Positions 27,363-34,199 of a DNA stretch of 64,000 nt are shown piece by piece. The stretch is from the NCBI RefSeq assembly GCF_001591025.1, contig NZ_BCTZ01000004.1:186001-250000 (forward strand), given 5' to 3'. Under the pieces are notes generated by a model. It did not search any database. It saw only the letters and a list, made by a program, of their open reading frames with translations, and was not told the origin of the DNA. The position numbers and the translations under genes were made by a program. This DNA comes from Sphingomonas soli NBRC 100801. Lineage in GTDB: Bacteria > Pseudomonadota > Alphaproteobacteria > Sphingomonadales > Sphingomonadaceae. Position 1 is the first letter of the stretch. Each line of letters opens with the position of its first letter.

Positions 27363-27804
27363 TCAGAGCTCCGAGTGGAAAGAAGAAAGGCGTTCACGCA
27401 GAGGCGCAGAGAGCGCGGAGGGAGTATGGTTATTGACCACGCGTTTCACCCCTTCCTTGAGCGTCTCGCCGCCGAAATTCAGAAGCAGCCCAACGGGCTG
27501 CTTGAGCAATCGAAGATAAGCTAGCAGCTGCTTCCCGTGCACCGGGGCGAGCCGGTCGACCGATTTGATCTCTACGACAAGCCGCTCGTCCACGAGTAGA
27601 TCGACTCGAAATGCGCAGTCGAAACTCAAACCATCGAATTCGACGCTGACCGGATGCTGCCGGGCAACCGTGTAGCCCATCATTTCCAGCCGCCGCGCGA
27701 GAATGCCTTCGTAAACGGATTCGAGCAGACCCGGCCCCAATTCCCGATGCAAGCCTGAGTGCCACATCGAGAACGTCGCCACTGATCTGATCGATATCCT
27801 TCAA
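27363..27804 (-). pseudogene. GxxExxY family protein, frameshifted
   Basis: The N terminus (LKDIDQISGDVLDVALRL) reads in one frame from the TTG at 27804, while the rest (HRELGPGLLESVYEGILA to FHSEL) reads in another. Removing one C at 27750 (a G in the coding strand) joins the two into a standard GxxExxY protein, whose name motif is GLLESVYE. The downstream frame alone is open from 27782. The body resembles PD-(D/E)XK nuclease folds (VEFDGLSFDCAFRVDLLVDERLVVEIKSV, with D and ExK). It sits between fabG and fabD and is flanked by inverted repeats. A single-base error in the sequence would restore the gene. Confidence 0.75.
27392..27423. repeat. Left inverted repeat of the GxxExxY cassette
   Basis: TTCACGCAGAGGCGCAGAGA and the following GCGCGGAGGG form one arm. 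It also encodes the last residues of the GxxExxY frame. About 27 of 30 positions match the right arm in reverse complement. Confidence 0.65.
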
Positions 27805-27808
27805 ACGG

Positions 27809-27842
27809 CCCTCTCTGCGCTCTCCGCGCCTCTGCGCGAACC
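27809..27842. repeat. Right inverted repeat of the GxxExxY cassette
   Basis: The reverse complement reads TTCGCGCAGAGGCGCGGAGA then GCGCAGAGAGGG, matching the left arm with only a few purine changes. The two arms enclose the whole gene. Confidence 0.65.
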
Positions 27843-27849
27843 AACCTTC

Positions 27850-28785
27850 TTACAGCACCTTAGCCAAAGCTTCGATATCGTCCATCGTCACCACGCTGGC
27901 GACGCTGGCGTCGGGGGCGATGCGCTTGACCATGCCGGCGAGGGGCTTGCCGCCCAGCTCGACGAAATCAGCGACCCCCGCCTCGAACATCGCGGCGACC
28001 GATTCGCGCCAGCGGACCATGCCGGTGACCTGCTCGATCAGCAGCGTGCGGATCGTGCCGGGATCGCTCACCGGGGCGGCGGTGACGTTGGCGTAAACGG
28101 GAACCAGGGGCGACTGGATCGCGACGTCGGCCAAAGCCTGTTCCATCGCGTCGGCGGCGGGCTGCATCATCGCGCAGTGGAACGGCGCGGAGACCGGCAG
28201 GAGCAAAGCGCGCTTGGCACCGTGATCCTTGGCGATGCCGATCGCACGCTCGATCGCGGCGCGGGCACCGGAGATCACCACCTGGGTGGGATCATTGTCG
28301 TTGGCGACCGCGCAGACTTCACCCTCGGCAGCGGCGTCGGCGATCGCCTGGGCCTTGACGAGGTCGGCACCGAGCAGGGCCGCCATCGCCCCCTCGCCCA
28401 CCGGCACCGCCGCCTGCATCGCATCGCCGCGGATACGCAGCAGCCGGGCGGTGGTCGCCAGGTCGATCGAGCCGGCTGCGCACAAGGCGCTATATTCCCC
28501 CAGCGAGTGCCCCGCGACGAAATCGGCCTTGTCAGCGAGGCGGATGCCGCCTTCCTTCTCGAGCACGCGGAGCACCGCGATGGCATTGGCCATGATCGCG
28601 GGCTGGGCGTTGGCGGTCAGCATGAGCTGGTCCTCGGGACCCTCGCTCATCAGCTTGAACAGCGACTGGCCGAGCGCCTCGTCGACTTCCTGGAATACCT
28701 CGCGGGCGGCGGCGCTGGCTTCGGCAAGCGCCTTGCCCATGCCGACTGCCTGGCTGCCCTGACCGGGGAAGATGAATGCGCGCAT
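27850..28785 (-). CDS. fabD: Malonyl-CoA-ACP transacylase
   Basis: The 311-residue protein begins with IFPGQGSQAVGMG and has the nucleophile serine in GHSLGEYSALCAAG near residue 93, with the catalytic histidine in SAPFHCAMMQPA near residue 201. It loads malonyl groups on ACP. It is upstream of fabG, with the GxxExxY cassette between them. Confidence 0.97.
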   Translation of the reverse strand: MRAFIFPGQGSQAVGMGKALAEASAAAREVFQEVDEALGQSLFKLMSEGPEDQLMLTANAQPAIMANAIAVLRVLEKEGGIRLADKADFVAGHSLGEYSALCAAGSIDLATTARLLRIRGDAMQAAVPVGEGAMAALLGADLVKAQAIADAAAEGEVCAVANDNDPTQVVISGARAAIERAIGIAKDHGAKRALLLPVSAPFHCAMMQPAADAMEQALADVAIQSPLVPVYANVTAAPVSDPGTIRTLLIEQVTGMVRWRESVAAMFEAGVADFVELGGKPLAGMVKRIAPDASVASVVTMDDIEALAKVL

Positions 28786-28988
28786 TGGGCCTCTCCTTGG
28801 GTGAGCGCCGCGCGTTAGAACCGAAGCAGCGCCCCTTCAAGCCCAAGGCGCGCGCGAAGCTGAACGAACCCCGCCGCTTCGCGACAATTCGCGACCATTT
28901 TGCCGCGTGCCCGGCAAGAGCTTGCGACAAGCGGCTTCTAGATATTGATCAACGCCAACGACGGCGTTCCCAAAGAGGAGATGCAGTC

Positions 28989-29348
28989 ATGAAGAAGTTT
29001 CTGATCGCGGCAGTCGCCGCTTCGCTCGTCGCCACCCCGGCCCTCGCCGCCCCGCAGAACTATGGCGGGCAGCGTCACCAGCCGGTGAAGGTCACCAAGA
29101 AGCCGACGTACAAGCCCGCTCCGCAGCGCTACCAGCAGCCCAAGGTGCAGTATCGCAGCGACTGGAAGCGCGGCCAGCGTTTCGACAGCCGCTACGCCCG
29201 GAACTATCGCAAGATCGATTACCGGCAGCACCGTAACCTGAAGGCACCGCCGCGCGGTTACCATTATGTCCAGTCCGGCAATGATGCGGTGCTGGTCGGC
29301 GTGACCACCGGGATCATCGCGGCGATCTTCGCGAACATCCTGCGCTAA
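28989..29348 (+). CDS. RcnB-like exported protein
   Basis: The ATG at 28989 follows AGAGGAG. The 119-residue product has a signal peptide (MKKFLIAAVAASLVATPALAA), a basic tyrosine/glutamine-rich middle and the RcnB-type ending LKAPPRGYHYVQSGNDAVLV with a final hydrophobic GVTTGIIAAIFANIL. RcnB in E. coli affects nickel/cobalt efflux from the periplasm, but this function is not demonstrated for sphingomonad paralogues. It stands alone with a strong terminator. Confidence 0.85.
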   Translation: MKKFLIAAVAASLVATPALAAPQNYGGQRHQPVKVTKKPTYKPAPQRYQQPKVQYRSDWKRGQRFDSRYARNYRKIDYRQHRNLKAPPRGYHYVQSGNDAVLVGVTTGIIAAIFANILR

Positions 29349-29364
29349 GAGCAGGAAAGCCAGG

Positions 29365-29393
29365 AAACGGCGGGGCTTCGGCTCCGCCGTTTT
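29365..29393 (+). terminator. Intrinsic terminator after the RcnB-like gene
   Basis: ACGGCGGGGC pairs with GCTCCGCCGT across a TTCG loop and runs into TTTTC. Stem, tetraloop and T run are all present, 19 bases after the stop. Confidence 0.85.
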
Positions 29394-29471
29394 CGCATGA
29401 AGGCAAGAATCGCTCTTCGTTTCGGCTGCGTTAGTGATATGGTTAACGCTTGCCGACGGAGGATGCCCCCG

Positions 29472-30410
29472 ATGATCCGCGCGATGCTTGCAACCCTGGT
29501 CACCCTGCTTCTTGCGCCTACCCTTGCCCTGGCCGCGCCCGATGGCCGTGACGGAATCCTGGACGCCGATTTCGAGGGGAAGGTCGCCTATTTCGGCAAT
29601 TATACCGGCACATCCTCGGTGATGGCCGAACAGCCGCGCGGCGCGCGCGACGTGCCCTGCCCTTATCGCGACCAGCGCTGCCGCAAGGCGACGGTGGGCG
29701 GCGGGGTGAAGGTCGTCCTCGAATTCACCGGGCCGCGCGTGATCGGATTCTTCTACGCGGTCGACGGCTTTCGGGGACCAGAGGGCCTCAAGATCGGCTC
29801 GCTCACCGGACGCCGGGTGAGCGACGGCAGCTGCGAACTGTTCCAGGCGGATGGCAGCCGCTGGACCGGGGTTTGCGGCGCCAGTGAATTCACCGGCGAC
29901 ATCACCACCGCCGACGGCATTCCCAATGCGTTCAACATCCGCTTCAACACCGTTGCGATGCATATGCGCGACATTCGCGACCTAAAGCGCAAGAAGTGGG
30001 AAGCACGGCGCCGCGACGGACGCATCGAATCGCTGCGCGCCGGACTGTTCGGCGATCCGCGCCAGACGTTCTTCGCGGTCGCCGAGCTGGAATCCTATAG
30101 CTGGTTCCCCAGCGGCATTTCGGGCGAGCGCTTCCCCGCCCCCGAATTCCCCAAGAAATTCAAGCGCGGCAAGACCTATGACCTGCGCTCGGAATACCCG
30201 CTGCCCGGCGGGGCCACGGGCTGGATCATGGTGCGCTATATCGGCGAGCAGTTCACCTGCGTCGCATCCGCCCGCAAACCCAATTGCGACGCGATCGGCG
30301 ACCCGATTCCGATCATCGTGGAGGATGAAGGCGATCCCGAAGGCTGGTTCACCGCCGACGGCCGCGTGATCACCGACCTGCGCGCGGCGGAACCGGGCAA
30401 GGACCGGTAA
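29472..30410 (+). CDS. Exported protein of unknown function
   Basis: The ATG at 29472 has GGAGG at 29458-29462 and begins a signal peptide (MIRAMLATLVTLLLAPTLALA). The mature protein has about 290 residues, probably mainly beta structure (repeated VEFTG, WTGVCG, SWFPSGISG, GWIMVRYIGEQFTCVAS), and several cysteines. I do not recognise a family. The stop is followed by the leader of rpsF. An ATG at 29463 is too close to the Shine-Dalgarno. Confidence 0.8.
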   Translation: MIRAMLATLVTLLLAPTLALAAPDGRDGILDADFEGKVAYFGNYTGTSSVMAEQPRGARDVPCPYRDQRCRKATVGGGVKVVLEFTGPRVIGFFYAVDGFRGPEGLKIGSLTGRRVSDGSCELFQADGSRWTGVCGASEFTGDITTADGIPNAFNIRFNTVAMHMRDIRDLKRKKWEARRRDGRIESLRAGLFGDPRQTFFAVAELESYSWFPSGISGERFPAPEFPKKFKRGKTYDLRSEYPLPGGATGWIMVRYIGEQFTCVASARKPNCDAIGDPIPIIVEDEGDPEGWFTADGRVITDLRAAEPGKDR

Positions 30411-30458
30411 GCTTGCCATTCACCCCGTGACCCGCTAAGGGCCCCGGCTTCGCGGGCG

Positions 30459-30556
30459 AGAAGCGCTGCTTCTGGCACGCTGAGTACGTGAGACGACAGC
30501 CGGAGGGGCGTTCGCATGGTGCGGCGTCAGCGATCGGCCAACAGTGAGAAGAAAGC
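30459..30556 (+). promoter_or_regulatory. Structured leader of the rpsF operon
   Basis: The leader contains a small perfect hairpin (AGAAGC-GCT-GCTTCT, 30459-30473) and a wider pairing of CGCTGA (30478-30483) with TCAGCG (30527-30532) that encloses CAGCCGGAGGGGCG. In other bacteria the S6-S18 complex binds such a leader for feedback. The match is suggestive only. Confidence 0.35.
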
Positions 30557-30931
30557 ATGGCTCTTTACGAGCACGTGTTCCTTGCGCGCCAGGATCTGGC
30601 ACAGGCGCAGGTGGACGCACTGGCGGAAACCGCCACCAAGATCATCGAAGACAATAAGGGCAAGGTCGTAAAGACCGAGACCTGGGGTCTCCGCAGCCTC
30701 GCATACCGCATCGCGAAGAACCGCAAGGCGCATTACGTGATGCTCGAGATCGACGCGCCCGCGGGCGTGGTCGCCGAGCTGGAGCGCCAGACGCAGATCA
30801 ACGAAGACGTCATCCGCTACATGACCGTCAAGGTCGATGCGCTGGAAGAAGGTCCGTCGGTGATGATGCGCAAGGGTGACCGCGAGCGCCGTGGCCGTCG
30901 CGACCGCGACGACGCTGGCTACGAAGGCTAA
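30557..30931 (+). CDS. rpsF: 30S ribosomal protein S6
   Basis: The 124-residue protein has the S6 pattern [14 protein letters not shown] at the start, [13 protein letters not shown] and [12 protein letters not shown], and an extended charged C terminus ([12 protein letters not shown]). It begins the standard rpsF-rpsR-rplI operon, with 12 bases to rpsR. Confidence 0.97.
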   Translation: MALYEHVFLARQDLAQAQVDALAETATKIIEDNKGKVVKTETWGLRSLAYRIAKNRKAHYVMLEIDAPAGVVAELERQTQINEDVIRYMTVKVDALEEGPSVMMRKGDRERRGRRDRDDAGYEG

Positions 30932-30943
30932 GGAGAAACTATC

Positions 30944-31168
30944 ATGGCACGTCCGTTTTTCCGCCGTCGCAAGAGCTGCCCCTTCTCCGCGAAGGACGCT
31001 CCCCGGATCGACTATAAGGATGTCCGTCTGCTCCAGGGCTTCGTGTCCGAGCGCGGCAAGATCGTCCCGTCGCGCATCACCTCGGTGAGCGCCAAGAAGC
31101 AGCGCGAGCTGGCCCAGGCCATCAAGCGCGCCCGTCACCTGGGCCTGCTGCCCTACATCGTCAAGTAA
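30944..31168 (+). CDS. rpsR: 30S ribosomal protein S18
   Basis: The 74-residue protein starts [14 protein letters not shown] and contains [21 protein letters not shown] and LGLLPY, the S18 signature. A good ribosome-binding site (AAGGAGA) precedes it. Confidence 0.97.
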   Translation: MARPFFRRRKSCPFSAKDAPRIDYKDVRLLQGFVSERGKIVPSRITSVSAKKQRELAQAIKRARHLGLLPYIVK

Positions 31169-31179
31169 GGAGCAGATCC

Positions 31180-31791
31180 ATGGATGTCATTCTGCTGGAA
31201 CGCGTCGAGAAGCTCGGCCACATCGGCGATGTGGTGAAGGTAAAGGACGGCTTCGCCCGTAACTACCTGCTTCCGAACAAGAAGGCGCTCCGCGCCAACG
31301 AAGCTAACCGCAAGGTCTTCGAAGCAAACCGCGCCCGCATCGAAGCTGAAAACGCGGCACGCCGCGGCGAAGCCGAGAAGGAAGCCGGCAACTTCAACGA
31401 CGTTTCGGTCACGCTGATCCGTCAGGCATCGAACACCGGCCAGCTCTACGGTTCGGTCGCGGTTCGCGATCTGGTCGAAGCGCTCGTCGCCGACGGCCAC
31501 AAGGTCGCCAAGAACCAGGTCGTGCTCAATCGCCCGATCAAGGCGATCGGCGTGTACGAAGTCACCGTCGCGCTGCACCCGGAAGTCTCGGTGACCGTCA
31601 AGGTCAACGTGGCCCGCTCGCCGGAAGAGGCCGAGATGCAGTCGCAGGGCGTCGACGTGATGGCGGCGATGTTCGAGAAGGACGAGACCGGCTTCGTCGA
31701 GGATTACGATCCCAACGCCGAGCCGGGCGCCACCGCCGAGGTTCAGGCCGAAGCGCCTGCCGCCGACGAAGGCGAGACGGCAGAGGGCTGA
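31180..31791 (+). CDS. rplI: 50S ribosomal protein L9
   Basis: The 203-residue protein has the L9 N-terminal domain with MDVILLERVEKLG and GFARNYLLPNKKA, a long helix and a C-terminal domain. An acidic tail (EAPAADEGETAEG) extends it beyond the usual 150 residues, a feature common in sphingomonads. A strong terminator follows. Confidence 0.96.
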   Translation: MDVILLERVEKLGHIGDVVKVKDGFARNYLLPNKKALRANEANRKVFEANRARIEAENAARRGEAEKEAGNFNDVSVTLIRQASNTGQLYGSVAVRDLVEALVADGHKVAKNQVVLNRPIKAIGVYEVTVALHPEVSVTVKVNVARSPEEAEMQSQGVDVMAAMFEKDETGFVEDYDPNAEPGATAEVQAEAPAADEGETAEG

Positions 31792-31819
31792 GCCCGACGC
31801 TTGTCGTTACCGTGAAACA

Positions 31820-31851
31820 GGGCCGCTCCGGGATACCGGGGCGGCCCTTTT
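31820..31851 (+). terminator. Intrinsic terminator of the rpsF operon
   Basis: GGGCCGCTCCGG pairs with CCGGGGCGGCCC (one G-T) around a 4-base loop and is followed by TTTT. It lies 29 bases after the rplI stop. Confidence 0.9.
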
Positions 31852-31904
31852 CATTTGCGCAGACTTGCATCTAAAATGCGCCGGATCGGGAAAGGAGCCC
31901 GGAG

Positions 31905-32381
31905 ATGGCAGCATTGCGGATCGCAATGGCGCTGATGCTGGCGGGCGTGCCCGCGGCATCCGCCGAAGACGCGCAGACCATAAACGGCTGGACCCTGGCG
32001 AAATCGCCCGTGCGCTGCTCGCTTGGCGCGAAATCGGGGAACACCGTGCTGGCTTTCGTGGTGGAGAAGGCCGGAACGCCCGGGACGATCCGGCTCATCA
32101 ACCCGGCATGGGATCTGGTGCCGGGGCAGGAATATCCGGCGCATTTGTCGTCCGCCGGAGCCGGAATGCAGGACAATATGACGCTCAGCGTCGTCCAGTC
32201 GGCCGACGGGCGGCAGCTTCTGATGGGATCGGTGCCGAGCGCCATCGCCGATTATTTCAAGGCGAACGGCATGCTGAGCATGGAGATCAAGGGCATCAGC
32301 GAGGCCATATCCGCCCCCATCGATGACGGGCCGAAGATATGGACGGCGATGCAGGCGTGCGTGGAGAAGCTTCCGGACTAG
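31905..32381 (+). CDS. Exported protein of unknown function
   Basis: The 158-residue product has a clear signal peptide (MAALRIAMALMLAGVPAASA) with GGAG before the ATG. The mature part begins INGWTLAKSPVRCSLGAKS and has two cysteines, one near each end, suggesting a disulfide. It resembles small periplasmic proteins seen in sphingomonads but I cannot name a family. It stands alone after the rpsF operon. Confidence 0.75.
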   Translation: MAALRIAMALMLAGVPAASAEDAQTINGWTLAKSPVRCSLGAKSGNTVLAFVVEKAGTPGTIRLINPAWDLVPGQEYPAHLSSAGAGMQDNMTLSVVQSADGRQLLMGSVPSAIADYFKANGMLSMEIKGISEAISAPIDDGPKIWTAMQACVEKLPD

Positions 32382-32391
32382 ATCGCCGGCC

Positions 32392-32469
32392 TTATGGGCA
32401 GGTGATGCACGCGCCGATGACGGCGGCGAGGGGGATCAGCGCGAGAAACACGGGAAGCACCTTCGTCAT
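32392..32469 (-). CDS. Possible 25-residue membrane or lipoprotein peptide
   Basis: Frame MTKVLPVFLALIPLAAVIGACITCP on the minus strand has AAGG eight bases before the ATG and reads as one continuous hydrophobic helix with two C-terminal cysteines. VIGAC is lipobox-like. The frame is short, so chance is a real possibility. Confidence 0.35.
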   Translation of the reverse strand: MTKVLPVFLALIPLAAVIGACITCP

Positions 32470-32620
32470 GGTCTGAACCTTGAAAGCGGGGCCGGCAACG
32501 GCCTCGGCAAAGGGGATTGGGCAGTTGCGGGACAGAACGTCCGCCGGACGGGGTGGTTGCACGCGGCGTTAATCTTTTGTTCGGCCTGTATTCATGCGGA
32601 TGCGGCGCTACGCTGCACGG

Positions 32621-33220
32621 ATGCCGATCCTCTCCCTGCTCCTAGCGCTCGCTCCGCCTGCCCAGCCCGCGCTCGAACGCGGCGTGCTCGCCGAGATCAA
32701 TTTCGCGCGCACCCAGCCGCGCGCCTATGCGGAGAAATTGCGGGAATATCGCACGCATTTCCGTGGCAAGATCGTCTATTATCCCGGCAATCCCAACGGA
32801 TTGCGCACCGAGGAAGGCGTGAAGGCCGTCGACGAGGCGATACGGTTCCTTGAGAAACAGGAGCCGCTCGCGCCGATCGAGGCATCCCGCCTGCTTGCCC
32901 ATGCGGCAAGGGATCATGTCGCCGAGCAGGGACCGACAGGCGCGACAGGGCATTTCTCAGAGAACGGCGCCAATCCACGCGACCGAGTGCAGCGGCGCGG
33001 CGGAGGCATCTATGTCGCCGAAGTCATCACCTATGGCCCGCCGAGCGCCGTGGAGGTCGTGCGCCAGTTGATCGTCGATGATGCCGTACCCGGCCGGGGC
33101 CATCGCAAGACGCTGTTCGCGGCCGAGATGCGCTATGCCGGCGTGGCCTGTGGCGCGCACAAGGGATATCGCGTGATGTGCGTCGCCGAACTGGGCCGCA
33201 ATCCGGATGGGCATCCCTAA
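32621..33220 (+). CDS. CAP-domain (SCP-like) exported protein
   Basis: The ATG at 32621 (MPILSLLLALAPPAQPAL) opens a signal peptide; an ATG at 32594 adds a basic nine-residue head. The 199-residue product has LAEINFARTQPRAYAEKLRE, the opening helix of the CAP fold, then HAARDHVAEQGPTGATGH and GIYVAEVITYGPPSAVEVV, and the closing GHRKTLFAAEMRYAGVAC. CAP proteins act outside the cell, some as proteases or lipid binders, but bacterial members are mostly uncharacterised. It has no neighbour in an obvious operon. Confidence 0.88.
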   Translation: MPILSLLLALAPPAQPALERGVLAEINFARTQPRAYAEKLREYRTHFRGKIVYYPGNPNGLRTEEGVKAVDEAIRFLEKQEPLAPIEASRLLAHAARDHVAEQGPTGATGHFSENGANPRDRVQRRGGGIYVAEVITYGPPSAVEVVRQLIVDDAVPGRGHRKTLFAAEMRYAGVACGAHKGYRVMCVAELGRNPDGHP

Positions 33221-33278
33221 AGGTCCGGCGGCCGCGCCTTAAGCGGTTGGCAATTGTCCTTCGTCTAGCAAGGAGCGG

Positions 33279-34196
33279 ATGGTTGCAATCGTGCCTCGCT
33301 CCGGGACCTTTGCGGGATTTCCGGGATTGCCCGTTCGGGATCGGATTTTCTTCGATCGCCGTGTGCTGCCCGTTTATGGCATAATCGCGATTGCCGGGCT
33401 CGTCGTGTCGGCAGCGATCGCCAGCGGGGCATTCGACTATGACCGCGAGCTATTTGGCACGACGGGGTTCGCGCTGGCATTCTTCCTCGCGCTCTGCTTC
33501 CCCGCGCGCTGGCTGGGGTTCGCGGGACTGGCCGGCATCGCGGAGAGCATCCTGCTTTTCCTGACCGTCGCGATCCTGATGCCGTTCTGCGCCGTGATCC
33601 TGGCGACGTCGAACCTGCCGATTGCCGACCCGGCGCTGTCGGCGATCGACCGCGCCTTGTTCGGCTTTGACCGGCATGCGTTCGTCGCGAGCGTGGCCGC
33701 CGCATCCCCCGGCTTCATCCGGGCAATGATCTGGGTGTATAACAGCCTGACCGTGCAGCCATTTCTGCTGCTGGCCATCCTGTTCTTGACCCGGCGAGCG
33801 GTGCGTGCGTGGACCTTGCTGACCGCATGGTCCTGCGCGCTGGCGCTTTGCGTCGCGGTATCGGCGCTGGTGCCAGCGTATGGAACGCCGCCCTATGCGC
33901 TGGAGTTCATCGCGGTGCTGGATGGCGCGCGCGATGGATCGCTGCGCCTTCTCGCCGCGCCCGCGCTCACCGGCATCGTGACCTTCCCCCGCTTCCACGC
34001 GGCGGGCGCCGCCATGCTGGCATGGGGCTTTCACGGCCTGCCGGGGGGTCGCGCGATGATCGCGCTCAATGCCGTGATGGTCGTCTCGGCGCTATTTGTC
34101 GGCGGACATTATCTGATCGACCTGATCGCCGGACTGGGCGTGGCGGCGGCGGCGATCTGGGGAGCCAAACGCATGCAGGCGCGCTTGGTCCGCTAG
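33279..34196 (+). CDS. PAP2-family membrane phosphatase-like protein
   Basis: The 305-residue product has about six membrane helices. The C-terminal part holds a weak PAP2 signature: TFPRFHAAGAAML with the conserved histidine, then GGHYLIDLIAG with the second histidine and aspartate. The first motif (K-x6-RP) is not visible, so this probably belongs to the inositolphosphotransferase-like PAP2_3 branch. Members act on lipid phosphates or transfer phosphoinositol groups in the inner membrane. Its stop lies four bases from the end of mutL, which converges. Confidence 0.75.
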   Translation: MVAIVPRSGTFAGFPGLPVRDRIFFDRRVLPVYGIIAIAGLVVSAAIASGAFDYDRELFGTTGFALAFFLALCFPARWLGFAGLAGIAESILLFLTVAILMPFCAVILATSNLPIADPALSAIDRALFGFDRHAFVASVAAASPGFIRAMIWVYNSLTVQPFLLLAILFLTRRAVRAWTLLTAWSCALALCVAVSALVPAYGTPPYALEFIAVLDGARDGSLRLLAAPALTGIVTFPRFHAAGAAMLAWGFHGLPGGRAMIALNAVMVVSALFVGGHYLIDLIAGLGVAAAAIWGAKRMQARLVR

Positions 34197-34199
34197 CCC

